Positions 17,676 through 26,676 of a DNA stretch of 64,000 nucleotides are shown here, piece by piece (position 1 is the stretch's first letter; each line of letters opens with the position of its first letter). The stretch lies in contig NZ_JAQGLB010000013.1 of assembly GCF_027853965.1 (NCBI RefSeq), positions 1-64,000 of the forward strand, read 5' to 3'. The translations under genes and the position numbers were made by a program. The stretch is from Saccharopolyspora indica. Its GTDB lineage: Bacteria; Actinomycetota; Actinomycetes; Mycobacteriales; Pseudonocardiaceae. The notes beneath the pieces were generated by a model. The model worked only from the letters and a program-made list of their open reading frames with translations, was not told the DNA's origin and ran no database searches.

Positions 17676-17737
17676 GCCGACCGGGTCGGGTGGGCGGCCG
17701 ATCGGGGATGTCGGGGTGCACGCGTAGCTTCCCGGTA

Positions 17738-18316
17738 ATGACGACGCAACCGGATCCACGTCCGCTCTTCAGCCGGTCGCTGGACCAGATCGGGCGGCAG
17801 GTCGCGGCAGTGCGCCCCGACGAGCTGGGCAATCGCACTCCCTGCACCGACTACGACGTCCGCGCGCTGCTCGGGCACGTGGTCTCCGTGCTGCGCAGGC
17901 TCGCCCTCGCCGGGGCCGGAACCGACTTCAGCGAGGTCCCCGGAGTGGTCGTCGGCATCGACGACGACGGCTGGTCCGACGCGTTCGCCCGGGCCCGCGA
18001 CGAGGTGGAGCGCGTCTGGGGCGACGACGAAGTCCTGGACCGCGCGGTCGACCTGAAGTGGGCCACGATGCCCGGCCGGACCGTCCTCGACGCCTACACC
18101 CACGAGTTCACGATCCACTCCTGGGACCTCGCCCACGCCACCGGCCGCCTCGCCGACCTCGACCCGGACCTCGCCACCCGCGCCCTCGAAGTGCTCCCCA
18201 CCTTCGCCCCACCGGAAACCCGCAGCGCCGAGGGCACTTTCGCCCCAGTGGTCCAGGTGCCCGAAGACGCCGACACCTACACCCGACTCGCCGCCTACAC
18301 CGGCCGCCACCCATAG
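17738..18316 (+). CDS. DinB/maleylpyruvate-isomerase-like protein (TIGR03086 type)
   Basis: A 192-aa protein of the mycothiol-dependent DinB-like family. The N-terminus RSLDQIGRQVAAVRPDELGNRTPCTDYDVRALLGHVV and the later EFTIHSWDLAHATGR fit the metal-binding pattern (His near the C-terminal end of helix 2, and His in the third helix). These proteins may use or transfer mycothiol, but most have no known substrate. The ATG at 17738 is used; upstream in-frame codons lie in the spacer. It is flanked on both sides by family B hairpins, which isolates it as a single transcription unit. Confidence 0.8.
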   Translation: MTTQPDPRPLFSRSLDQIGRQVAAVRPDELGNRTPCTDYDVRALLGHVVSVLRRLALAGAGTDFSEVPGVVVGIDDDGWSDAFARARDEVERVWGDDEVLDRAVDLKWATMPGRTVLDAYTHEFTIHSWDLAHATGRLADLDPDLATRALEVLPTFAPPETRSAEGTFAPVVQVPEDADTYTRLAAYTGRHP

Positions 18317-18335
18317 TCCGCCGCCTCGATCAGGC

Positions 18336-18392
18336 GAGAGGCGAAGGGCACCTTTCGCCAACATACTCGGCGAAAGGTGCCCTTCACTCCTC
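18336..18392. terminator. Hairpin between convergent genes (repeat family B)
   Basis: A second copy of the GAAGGGCACCTTTCGCC stem, here extended outward by GATCAG/CTGATC pairing (18328-18400). It lies between the DinB-like gene and the convergent reductase and should terminate both. Confidence 0.8.
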
Positions 18393-18403
18393 AGCTGATC
18401 GGG

Positions 18404-19561
18404 TTAGAGGAGGGCCTGGCGGTGGAGGCGGGCTTGTTTGGCCATGTTCCAGCCGACGATGGCGGTCGGGTGGCCGTTGTGGTCGTACTTGGCTACGAAG
18501 CGGCCCTCCTCGGGAGAGCCGTCGATGATGGTTGGTTGCGCGTCGGGTGGGATCTGGCCGTGGACGTGGATCTTGGCGTCGTACTGGTCGGTCCAGAAGT
18601 ACGGGGTCGGTGTGTAGGGCTGGTTCTCGCCGAGGACGTTGGCCGCCACTGCTGCGGCTTGTTCCGTTGCGTTCGTGCGGTTCTCCAGGCGCACCAGGGC
18701 GTTCAGCCGGTCGTGCCACCAGCGCGCGACGTCGCCGACCGCGAACACGCCCGGGGCCGCGCGGCAGTGCGAGTCGCAGACCACGCCGTTGTCGAGCTCC
18801 AGTCCGCTCCCGGCCAGCCAGGCCGTCTGCGGGACCGCTCCGATCGCGACCACGACCACGTCGGCGGGCAGCACCTCGCCGCCGCTGAGGTGCACTCCCG
18901 TGACCCGGCCGCCTTCGGAGGTGAAGCCGTCCACACCGGTTCCCAGGCGGAGCTCGACGCCGCGCTCCTCGTGCAGCCCGGCGAGGCGCTGCGCGACCGA
19001 CGGGCCGAGCTGGGCGTGCATCGGCATCGGCTGCGGGCCGGTCATCGTCACGGCCAGCCCCATGGTGCGGGCCGTCGCGGCGATCTCGGCACCCAGCACG
19101 CCCTCGCCGACGACGACCAGCCGGGACGCCGCGAGCAGGCTTTCCCGCAGCGCCAGGGAATCTTCCAGGGTGCGCAGGACGTGGACGCCGTCCAGGCCGT
19201 CCTGCCCCGGCAGGACCCGGGGCTTCGCGCCGGTGGCGATGACGACGGCGTCCGCGGTCAGGGCGCGACCGGAGGCCGTCCGCACCGTGCGCGTCGCCGG
19301 TTCCAGGCCGACCGCGGCGTCGGCGAGGACGAACTCCGCGCCCAGCGCCGTCAGCGCCTGCTCCTGGCGCAGGTTGGTCCGGTCGGGCTGCCACTCGCCG
19401 GAGAGCACCTTCTTCGACAGCGGCGGCCGGTCGTAGGGCAGGTGCCGCTCGGCTCCGAGCACGGTCACCGCACCGTCGTAGCCCTTCCGCCGCAGCGCCT
19501 CCACTGTGGACAGACCAGCGGCGCACGCGCCGACCACCAGGACCTCTCGCAGGTCGTTCAC
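18404..19561 (-). CDS. NAD(P)H-ferredoxin reductase-type flavoprotein
   Basis: A 385-aa FAD-dependent oxidoreductase of the putidaredoxin-reductase type. The FAD loop VVGACAAGLSTVEALRRKG is at the N-terminus, PYDRPPLSKK follows, the NAD loop VVVGEGVLGAEIA is mid-protein, and FAVGDVARW binds the flavin ribityl chain. GTG at 19561 is chosen for the correct N-terminal Rossmann start. It follows the TetR gene by 73 bp on the same strand. It likely reduces a ferredoxin for a P450; the nearest P450 without its own partners is at 21986, but no ferredoxin is adjacent. Confidence 0.88.
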   Translation of the reverse strand: MNDLREVLVVGACAAGLSTVEALRRKGYDGAVTVLGAERHLPYDRPPLSKKVLSGEWQPDRTNLRQEQALTALGAEFVLADAAVGLEPATRTVRTASGRALTADAVVIATGAKPRVLPGQDGLDGVHVLRTLEDSLALRESLLAASRLVVVGEGVLGAEIAATARTMGLAVTMTGPQPMPMHAQLGPSVAQRLAGLHEERGVELRLGTGVDGFTSEGGRVTGVHLSGGEVLPADVVVVAIGAVPQTAWLAGSGLELDNGVVCDSHCRAAPGVFAVGDVARWWHDRLNALVRLENRTNATEQAAAVAANVLGENQPYTPTPYFWTDQYDAKIHVHGQIPPDAQPTIIDGSPEEGRFVAKYDHNGHPTAIVGWNMAKQARLHRQALL

Positions 19562-19634
19562 GACACCTCGCTCAACTCGGCAGCTCCGGCGCGCTCTCGG
19601 GGCCGGATGACACCACAATGCCAGCCGCGGCGCC

Positions 19635-20279
19635 TCAGCGGCCGGACACGGGCGCCATCCACAGGCCGACGACGCCGTCGATCAGGCCGCTGGCCGCGTC
19701 CTCCCACGAAGCCCGCGGCGTCGGCTCGCCATCGGCCAGCGCGCGCTCCCGCTCGGCGATCATGTGCACCATCAGCTGGCGCACCATGTCCCGCCGCTCC
19801 AGCCGCACCTCCAGCGGCAGATCGGGCAGGCAGCTGTTGAGGCCGTCGGTCGCGCGCAGCACCGCGGCCGAGCTCAGCGACTCCGCCACCATGATCTCGC
19901 GGTAGGCCGGATCGGTCATGACCTGCGCGCCGAAGCGGCCGAACCAGGTCGGGGAGCCGAGCTCGGCGAGGTAGCGGGTGGACGGGCAGACCAGGCAGGC
20001 CACCCATTCGCGCACGTCCGAGGAATCGCCCACCGCGGCGACCATCTCGCCGCGCAGCCGCTCGATCTGCAGGCTGTGCTTGCGCACGATCGCGCGGATC
20101 AGGTCGGTCTTGGACCCGAAGTGGTAGCCGACCGCGGTGTTGTTGCCCTGCCCGGCCGCCTCGCTGACCTGGCGGTTGGACACCGCGGCCACGCCGTGCT
20201 CGGCGAAGAGCCGCTCCGCGGCCGCGAGGATCAGCTCGCGCGTCGCCGCGGACCGCGCCGACCCCGTCGTTCGCACCAT
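19635..20279 (-). CDS. TetR-family regulator
   Basis: A 214-aa TetR-type repressor. The HTH (residues about 8-55) reads RELILAAAERLFAEHGVAAVSNRQVSEAAGQGNNTAVGYHFGSK. The ATG at 20279 is used; longer forms lack a plausible N-terminus. It is divergent from the MFS-P450 pair with 277 bp between and probably controls it and itself. The ligand is unknown. Confidence 0.88.
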   Translation of the reverse strand: MVRTTGSARSAATRELILAAAERLFAEHGVAAVSNRQVSEAAGQGNNTAVGYHFGSKTDLIRAIVRKHSLQIERLRGEMVAAVGDSSDVREWVACLVCPSTRYLAELGSPTWFGRFGAQVMTDPAYREIMVAESLSSAAVLRATDGLNSCLPDLPLEVRLERRDMVRQLMVHMIAERERALADGEPTPRASWEDAASGLIDGVVGLWMAPVSGR

Positions 20280-20556
20280 CACGTTCACCACCGCATCCGC
20301 AACCTCGCGGCCCGCCGACGACGAGCCCCTCCCGCCGGCGCGGCACCGATCCCGGCGCGCAGCGCGGCACCCACCAGTGTGACCTGCGGTTCGCCCGCCT
20401 CGGGCGACCACCCCGGGCGGGCGGGGTGATCGCTGCTATCGTCAATCAAGCAGCTGACTTAAAAAGGCTGAGCGACGAGCGCGCCCGACCGGCCCGCAGC
20501 ATGCTCCGTGGAAACCGCCGGACCCGGTCGCGCAGACGATGGGAGCCCTTCCACCC

Positions 20557-22008
20557 ATGACCCGTGCCTCCAGCACGCCGCCAGTCGCGGCCCCGCCCCC
20601 GCAGGCGCGGTCGCGCACCGTCGTCCCGGTGCTGGCGCTGTGCGGCATCGTCGTCTCGCTGACACAGACGCTGATCATCCCGCTGGTCCCCCAGCTCCCC
20701 GACCTGCTGAGCGCCAGCGCGGCCGACGCGGCGTGGGCGATCACCGCCACGCTGCTGGCCGCGGCCATCGCCACGCCCACCGTCGGCCGCCTCGGCGACA
20801 TGTACGGCAAGCGGCGGATGCTGCTGTTCAGCCTCGGGATGCTGGTGCTGGGCTCGGTCGTCTGCGCGCTGTCGACCGGGCTCGGCCCGATGGTGGTCGG
20901 CCGGGTGCTGCAGGGCTTGTCCGCGGGCGTCATCCCGCTGGGCATCAGCATCATGCGCGACGAGCTGCCGCCGGAGCAGCTCGGCGGCGCGACCGCGCTG
21001 ATGAGCGGTTCCCTCGGCGTCGGCGGGGCGCTGGGGCTGCCCGCGGCCGCGCTCATCGCCGAGAACCTCGACTGGCACGCGCTGTTCTGGGTGGCTGCCG
21101 CTCTCGGCGCCCTCGGGGCCGTGCTCGTGACCGCACTGGTGCCCGAATCGCGCGTGCGCACCGGCGGGAGGTTCGACCTGCCGGGCGCGGTGGGGCTGTC
21201 GATCGCGCTGCTGTGCCTGCTGCTGGTGATCTCCAAGGGCGCCGACTGGGGCTGGACCGGCGGCTGGACCCTCGGACTGCTCGGCACCGGGCTGGTGGTG
21301 CTGGCGGTGTGGGGCTGGTGGGAGCTGCGCGCGCCGCAACCGCTGGTCGACCTGCGCACCACCGCGCGACGCCAGGTGCTGCTCACCAACATCGCCTCCG
21401 TGGTGTTCGGGTTCGCGATGTTCGCGACCTCGCTGGTCGTCCCGCAGCTGCTGCAACTGCCGGAGGCCACCGGTTACGGGCTCGGGCAGTCGATCCTGGC
21501 GGCCGGGCTGGTGATGGCGCCGAACGGGCTGATCATGATGGCGATGGCGCCGGTGTCGGCCCGGATCTCGCGGACCAGGGGCCCGAAGGTCACGCTGATG
21601 ACCGGCGCCTTCGTCGTCGCCGCCGGGTACTGCCTGTGCCTGGTGATGATGTCGGGCATCTGGCAGCTCGTGATCGCCTCCAGCGTCATCGGCGCCGGCA
21701 TCGGGCTCGCCTACGGCGCGCTGCCCGCGCTCGTCATGGCCGCCGTGCCGGTGTCCGAGACGGCTGCGGCCAACAGCCTCAACACGCTGATGCGCTCCAT
21801 CGGCACCTCGCTGTCCAGCTCGGTCGCGGGCGTCGTGCTCGCGCACCTGACGACCGACCTGGGCGGCGTGGCGGTCCCGTCCCTCGGCGGGTTCCGCCTG
21901 GTGCTGGTCATCGGCGCGGTCGCCGCGCTGTTCGCCCTGGTGATCGCCGCATTCCTGCCCGGTAGTCGTCCGCAGAGGAGCCCGCATGGACCAGTCCCCC
22001 GCCGCTGA
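20557..22008 (+). CDS. MFS multidrug-type efflux transporter (DHA2-like)
   Basis: A 483-aa membrane protein with about 14 helices. The loop 2-3 motif GRLGDMYGKRRMLL and motif C-like GSLGVGGALGLPAAALIAENLDWHALFW indicate a proton-driven drug exporter. The ATG at 20557 has GGGAG upstream; an ATG six codons earlier is possible. It overlaps the P450 gene by 23 bp, so export and oxidation appear coupled. The substrate is not evident. Confidence 0.88.
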   Translation: MTRASSTPPVAAPPPQARSRTVVPVLALCGIVVSLTQTLIIPLVPQLPDLLSASAADAAWAITATLLAAAIATPTVGRLGDMYGKRRMLLFSLGMLVLGSVVCALSTGLGPMVVGRVLQGLSAGVIPLGISIMRDELPPEQLGGATALMSGSLGVGGALGLPAAALIAENLDWHALFWVAAALGALGAVLVTALVPESRVRTGGRFDLPGAVGLSIALLCLLLVISKGADWGWTGGWTLGLLGTGLVVLAVWGWWELRAPQPLVDLRTTARRQVLLTNIASVVFGFAMFATSLVVPQLLQLPEATGYGLGQSILAAGLVMAPNGLIMMAMAPVSARISRTRGPKVTLMTGAFVVAAGYCLCLVMMSGIWQLVIASSVIGAGIGLAYGALPALVMAAVPVSETAAANSLNTLMRSIGTSLSSSVAGVVLAHLTTDLGGVAVPSLGGFRLVLVIGAVAALFALVIAAFLPGSRPQRSPHGPVPRR

Positions 22009-23188
22009 GCGAAACGGCGGCCTCCGCACCGGGTTCGGCCCGGCGCCCGACGTGGCGGCGCTGCGCGAACAGCCCGGGATCGTCCAGGTGCCGACGCCGT
22101 TCGGGCCGTCGGCCTGGCTGCTGACCCGGCACGCCGACGTGCGCCGGATGCTCGGCGACGCGGACGCCTTCCGCAACGGCTGGGGGCCCGAGGACCTCGC
22201 CGGACCGGCGCTGGATCCGCGCCAGCTCTCCGGCGACCGCAGCGGGAACCTGCTCTCGCTCGACCCGCCGGACCACACCAGGCTGCGCCGGATGCTCACC
22301 CCGGAGTTCACCGTGCGGCGCATGCGCCGCCTCGAACCGCGCATCGTCGAGATCGTCGACGAGCACCTGGCGGCGATGGCGCGCGGCGGCTCACCGGCCG
22401 ACCTGGTCGCCGAATTCGCGCTGCCGGTCCCGTCGCTGGTCATCTGCGAGCTGCTCGGCGTGCCCACCGGCGACCAGGCCGAGTTCCAGGAGCGCACCAG
22501 CCGCCAGCTCGACACCACGCTGCCCGAGGCGGACAAGGCCGAGCTCGCCGCGCAATCGCTGGCCTACATGAACGAACTCGTCGCGCGCGCCCGCCGCGAT
22601 CCCGGCGAGGACCTCATCGGCATGCTGATCCGCGACCACGACGACCGGCTCAGCAACGCCGAGCTGGTCGGCATCGGCAACCTGCTGCTGGTGGCGGGCC
22701 ACGAGACGACCTCGAACATGCTCGGCCTGGGCACGCTGGCGCTGCTGCGCCACCCGGATCAGCTGGCGGCGGTCCGCGACGACCCGGAGAGCGCGCCCAA
22801 GGCCGTGGAGGAGCTGCTGCGCTGGCTCAGCGTGGTCAACGGCGGCTCGCCGCGGATGGCGACCCGCGACGTCGAGTTCGAGGGCAGCACCATCCGCCGC
22901 GGCGACCTGGTGATGTTCAACCTCCCCGCGGCGAACCGGGATCCGGAGCTGACCGACGACCCGGACCGCTTCGACATCACCCGCCCGGCCGCCCCGCACC
23001 TCGGCTTCGGCCACGGCATCCACCACTGCCTCGGAGCGCCGCTGGCCCGCATGGAGATGCGCATCGCCTTCCCCGCCCTGCTGCGCGAGTTCCCGGACCT
23101 GCGCCTGGCCGTCCCGGACTCCGAAGTCGCCTTCGCCACCCACCAGGCCATCTACGGCCTCAAGGAACTCCCCGTCGCGTGGTCTTGA
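21986..23188 (+). CDS. Cytochrome P450
   Basis: A 400-aa soluble bacterial P450. The oxygen-activation motif AGHETT (I helix), ExxR in EELLRW, and the heme loop FGHGIHHCLGAPLAR with C348 as thiolate ligand are intact. The start lies inside the MFS gene and is translationally coupled to it. It needs a ferredoxin and reductase: the reductase at 18404 is close, the nearest ferredoxin is at 29688. The reaction is unknown. Confidence 0.93.
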   Translation: MDQSPAAERNGGLRTGFGPAPDVAALREQPGIVQVPTPFGPSAWLLTRHADVRRMLGDADAFRNGWGPEDLAGPALDPRQLSGDRSGNLLSLDPPDHTRLRRMLTPEFTVRRMRRLEPRIVEIVDEHLAAMARGGSPADLVAEFALPVPSLVICELLGVPTGDQAEFQERTSRQLDTTLPEADKAELAAQSLAYMNELVARARRDPGEDLIGMLIRDHDDRLSNAELVGIGNLLLVAGHETTSNMLGLGTLALLRHPDQLAAVRDDPESAPKAVEELLRWLSVVNGGSPRMATRDVEFEGSTIRRGDLVMFNLPAANRDPELTDDPDRFDITRPAAPHLGFGHGIHHCLGAPLARMEMRIAFPALLREFPDLRLAVPDSEVAFATHQAIYGLKELPVAWS

Positions 23189-23236
23189 GGTTGCCTAGGT
23201 TGTCAGGTCGTGAAGAAGTGATGGTCGCACCAGGTT

Positions 23237-23280
23237 CCGTGAGCGTTTCGGGGTGTTATAGCGCCCCGAAACGCTCACGG
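23237..23280. terminator. Hairpin after P450 (repeat family A)
   Basis: CCGTGAGCGTTTCGGGG and its complement enclose the centre TGTTATAGCG. It lies between the convergent P450 and SDR genes. Confidence 0.75.
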
Positions 23281-23302
23281 GCCGCCCTGCGGCGGGAGCC
23301 CC

Positions 23303-24322
23303 TCACTGGACGGACCAGGCTCCGTCGGACGGCAGGATCGCGCCGGAGACGTTCACGCCGTCGTCGCTGAGCAGGAAGGTGATGGAGGCCGCGAGGTGCT
23401 CGGCGGCGGCGATCGGCGGGATCAGCGCGAGGAAGTCCCGGATGCGGCCGCCGCCGAACTCCGAGGTGCTGCCCGCGCTGGTGATGCCGGTGGCCACTCC
23501 GCCGGGCGCGACCGCGTTGACCCGGATGCCCTGCGGCCCGTACATGAAAGCGGTGCTGCGCGTGATGCCGACGACGGCGTGCTTGGAAGCGGTGTAGGCG
23601 ACTCCCGCGGCGGATCCGCGCAGCGCGGCCTCGGACGCGACGTTGACGATCGAGCCCCGGCCGGCCGCCAGCATCACCGGGACGACCGCGCGGGTCAGCC
23701 GGAACAGGCCGTCGACGTTGATCGCGAAGACCCGCTGCCAGACCTCGTCGGACACCTCGTGGATCGGCGAGAAGTCGTCGCTGATGCCCGCCACGTTGGC
23801 CAGCCCGTCGATGCGCGGCCCGGCGGCGTCGAGGATCCGCTGCAGGTGGCCCGGGTCGGTCAGGTCGGCGACGACGGTGACCACGTCGGAGTCCGGCAGC
23901 TGGGCGGCCAGCTCCGCCAGCCGCTCCGCGGAGATGTCCACCGCCACCACCCGGCCGCCTTCCCGCGCGATCCGGGAAGCGGTGGCCCGGCCGATCCCGG
24001 AAGCGGCGCCGGTGACGATCGCGGTCCGCCCGTCGAAGCGCCCCGGCGTGATCCGCTCCCGCCATCCGGCGTCCTCAGCGGACACCTCGGGCATCGTGCC
24101 GCCGTTGGCCCGCCGGACGAGCCCGTCGACGACGTCCTGCGGCAGCGCGCCCTTGCTCATGTCGGCGAGCTGCTGGAGCGGCAGCTGCCGCACCGGGGCC
24201 AGGACCTGCTCGTCGAAACCGGCCTGCGCCAGCAGTTCCCGCAGCAGCGGCGCCCCTCCGGGATGCGCGAGCCACTTCCCGACCGGGCTTTTCGCGGTCA
24301 ACGGCTCGGATTCGGCTGCCAT
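23303..24322 (-). CDS. SDR oxidoreductase with N-terminal helical extension
   Basis: A 339-aa short-chain dehydrogenase/reductase. The Rossmann domain starts near residue 95: TAIVTGAASGIGRA (cofactor loop), NVAG, catalytic Ser in NVASEAA, and YTASK. The acidic residue after strand 2 (VAVDIS) favours NAD(H). Before it sits a helical region of about 75 residues (PVGKWLAHPGGAPLLRELL...VDGLVRRANGG) that ordinary SDRs lack; it recalls small helical modules attached to some actinobacterial hydrolases. The ATG at 24322 has a GGAGG-like site upstream. It is co-directional with the TetR gene at 24540 and may be its target. Confidence 0.88.
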   Translation of the reverse strand: MAAESEPLTAKSPVGKWLAHPGGAPLLRELLAQAGFDEQVLAPVRQLPLQQLADMSKGALPQDVVDGLVRRANGGTMPEVSAEDAGWRERITPGRFDGRTAIVTGAASGIGRATASRIAREGGRVVAVDISAERLAELAAQLPDSDVVTVVADLTDPGHLQRILDAAGPRIDGLANVAGISDDFSPIHEVSDEVWQRVFAINVDGLFRLTRAVVPVMLAAGRGSIVNVASEAALRGSAAGVAYTASKHAVVGITRSTAFMYGPQGIRVNAVAPGGVATGITSAGSTSEFGGGRIRDFLALIPPIAAAEHLAASITFLLSDDGVNVSGAILPSDGAWSVQ

Positions 24323-24428
24323 GTCATCTCCTCCACGATGCTCCGACTGCACCTCGGCTCTCCGCGAGCCCCGCAGCGGCGGTGTCGTCGGCTCCACGGC
24401 ACCGTTGCCGCTCCGTTTCCGCTGGCCA

Positions 24429-24478
24429 GGCCCGTGAGTACTTTGGGGTGCTATAGCCCCGCAAACCACTCACGGGCC
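24429..24478. terminator. Hairpin between TetR and SDR genes (repeat family A)
   Basis: GGCCCGTGAGTACTTTGGGG pairs imperfectly with a downstream arm around TGCTATAG. It lies downstream of the TetR gene and upstream of SDR, so it may separate their transcription. Confidence 0.65.
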
Positions 24479-24539
24479 ACCACCAGCGGAAAGCCGGGCG
24501 CGGAGGGCGACTTCACGCGAAACCGACCGCGCCCGGACA

Positions 24540-25097
24540 TCAGCGACGCCCACCGCCTGAAGTCGTGCGGCCGAGGGCGTCGAAGCAGGTGTCGACGATG
24601 CGCGGCCGCCACGAGGTCTTGTCGCCGCGGTAGTTGGCGGCCAGGCTCAGGACCGCCAGCGCGCTGAGCGCACCCGTCACCCGGATCAGCCGCTCCTCGT
24701 CGGACGGGTCGATCGCGAACAGCTCGGACAGCAGCGCGTCCTGGTCCGCGTTGTGCGCCTCCGGCGTGGTGACCGGGCGGAACAGCAGCGCTACCAGCCC
24801 TGGCCGGTCCAGCGCGGTGTCGGTCAGCAGCTCCAGCACGCGCCGGTCCCGCTCGGGGCCCAGCGGCAGCGCCGCGACCCGGTCGAGCACCTGCCTGCTC
24901 CGCACCGCCGAGAACTCCAGCGCGGCCTCGTGCAGCGCCTCCTTGCTCGGGTAGTGGTGCAGCAGCCCCGCTTTCGACAGCCCGACGGCGTCCGCCAGCG
25001 CCTTCAGGGACGTCTGCTCGAAGCCGTGCTGGGCGAACAGCGCGGCCGCGCGGTCGAGGATCTCCTCGTCCACGTGCCGCCGCAACGCTCGTGCCAT
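24540..25097 (-). CDS. TetR-family regulator
   Basis: A 185-aa TetR repressor with its HTH at residues about 8-52 (DEEILDRAAALFAQHGFEQTSLKALADAVGLSKAGLLHHYPSK). The start is the ATG at 25097. A 25-bp palindrome with 11-bp arms lies 9 bp upstream of the start and is a likely autoregulatory operator. Targets are probably itself, the SDR and perhaps the divergent monooxygenase. Confidence 0.9.
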   Translation of the reverse strand: MARALRRHVDEEILDRAAALFAQHGFEQTSLKALADAVGLSKAGLLHHYPSKEALHEAALEFSAVRSRQVLDRVAALPLGPERDRRVLELLTDTALDRPGLVALLFRPVTTPEAHNADQDALLSELFAIDPSDEERLIRVTGALSALAVLSLAANYRGDKTSWRPRIVDTCFDALGRTTSGGGRR

Positions 25098-25452
25098 GCC
25101 CCGAGACTACCCGACCGATCCGGTCGGGTAGCCGAACAGATCGGTCGGCACCAGCTCACTGGTCGAAACTTCAACCAATCCTGCGACCGAGGATCCATAC
25201 CGGAGACCTTTCTCGCGCACCTCCGGTTCCACGGGAAATTTACCGGTTCTTCACGCACGAATCAGCGCGCGATCACGCCGTTTTCTTGTCACCATCGCCC
25301 GAACGCCGACCGCCTTTTTCCCTTTCGTCCGCGAACGACCGGAAATGCCGGGCCCGCAGCTGTTCCGGCGATCCGACGCGGATGGCGAGCGGCGACCGCA
25401 CCGACCACCGCGGACGGACCGAAGCGTGGTCGCCGCCGCCTGAGGAGGCAGC
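25098..25452. promoter_or_regulatory. Divergent promoter region, TetR / monooxygenase
   Basis: A 355-bp gap, less GC-rich than its surroundings. It contains the TetR palindrome at 25107-25131 followed by another half-like GATCGGTCGG at about 25138-25147. I see no gene in it. Confidence 0.6.
25107..25131. promoter_or_regulatory. Palindromic operator of the adjacent TetR regulator
   Basis: CTACCCGACCG-atc-CGGTCGGGTAG: perfect 11-bp arms with a 3-bp centre. It contains the dyad ACCGATCCGGT and sits 9 bp before the TetR start codon, typical for TetR autoregulation. Confidence 0.75.
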
Positions 25453-26637
25453 ATGACCAGGAACATCGCGATCGTCGGCGGTGGAGTCGCCGGACTGCTG
25501 GCCGGACATCTCCTGCAGCGCGACGGGCATCGGGTGACGTTGCTGTCCGAACAGCGCCCGGACGACCTCCGCAACGGCCCGATCACCTCCACGCAGTGCG
25601 TCTTCGGCCCCCGGTTGCGCCCCGAGCGCGGCGCCGGTCTGGCGTTCTGGGACGACACCGCACCGGTGATCGCGAACGGCCGGCTATCGGTGTGGCTGGA
25701 CGAGCAGTGCGTGCTGGACTGGTCGGACGCCCTGCTCGACTCCCCGGCGCAGTCCGTGGACCACCGCATGAAGCTGGCCACCTGGATGGAAGCCCTCAGC
25801 GACGCGGACGGAGCGTCCGTGCACTACCGGACCGTCGACGAGAGCGCCCTCGACGCGCTCACCGCCGAACACGACCTGGTGCTGGTGGCCACCGGCCGCG
25901 GCCGCGGGCTCTTCCGGCGGAACGGCGAGCTGTCGCAGCACACCGAGCCGCAGCGCCAGATCGCCGCGGTCTACCTGCGGGTTCCGGAGCGCACCAGCGT
26001 CATCGACACGATCCGCTGGTCCATCGTGCCCGGTGCCGGTGAGCTGCTCGTGCTGCCCGCGCTGACCTTCACCGGTCCCTGCCACGCGGTGGTCGTCGAA
26101 GCGCTGCCGGGCGGACCGTGGGACGTCTGGCGCGACCGCCCGCAGTCCGCTGAGCTGTGGAAGCGGATTCGCGAGCTGCTGCGCGACGTCCCGCGCGAAC
26201 ACGAGGCCCTCGCCGGCACGACGCTGACCGACGACCGCGCCGCGCTGTCCGGCGCGATCACTCCCACCGTGCGTCATCCCGTCGCCGTGCTGCCGTCCGG
26301 TCGCGCGGTGCTCGGCCTGGGCGACGCGGTCGTGACCAACGATCCGCTGACCGCGTCGGGAGCGAACTCCGCGGTGACCGCCGCCGCCATGCACGCGGCG
26401 GCGATCACCGAGCACACCGGAGCGTTCGACGCGGACTGGATGCGGCGAACGCACGACGCGTGGTGGAACGCGCCGGGCGGCGGCCGCGACGCCACCGCGG
26501 TCGCCAACACGCTGCTCAATCCCCCACCGCAACTGCTGGAACGCCTGCTGGTCTCGGCGAACGACCACGCGTTCCTGCGGAAGTTCACCGGCATCATCGA
26601 AACCACCGAAGACACCGACTGGCTCCTGAGCACCTGA
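25453..26637 (+). CDS. Styrene/indole-monooxygenase-like flavoprotein
   Basis: A 394-aa FAD-dependent protein. The N-terminal NIAIVGGGVAGLLAGHLLQRDGHRVTLLSEQRPDDLRNGPITSTQCVFGP matches the start of styrene monooxygenase oxygenase subunits (StyA type), which epoxidise vinyl arenes or indole using FADH2. The later GLGDAVVTNDPLTASGANSA is the second FAD motif. The ATG at 25453 follows GAGGAGG. No flavin reductase (StyB) is nearby, so reduced FAD must come from elsewhere. The family call is good; the substrate is not known. Confidence 0.75.
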   Translation: MTRNIAIVGGGVAGLLAGHLLQRDGHRVTLLSEQRPDDLRNGPITSTQCVFGPRLRPERGAGLAFWDDTAPVIANGRLSVWLDEQCVLDWSDALLDSPAQSVDHRMKLATWMEALSDADGASVHYRTVDESALDALTAEHDLVLVATGRGRGLFRRNGELSQHTEPQRQIAAVYLRVPERTSVIDTIRWSIVPGAGELLVLPALTFTGPCHAVVVEALPGGPWDVWRDRPQSAELWKRIRELLRDVPREHEALAGTTLTDDRAALSGAITPTVRHPVAVLPSGRAVLGLGDAVVTNDPLTASGANSAVTAAAMHAAAITEHTGAFDADWMRRTHDAWWNAPGGGRDATAVANTLLNPPPQLLERLLVSANDHAFLRKFTGIIETTEDTDWLLST

Positions 26638-26676
26638 AGCCGGGGCTCGCTCCACCTGTTCTCGAGCCGATGCGCG

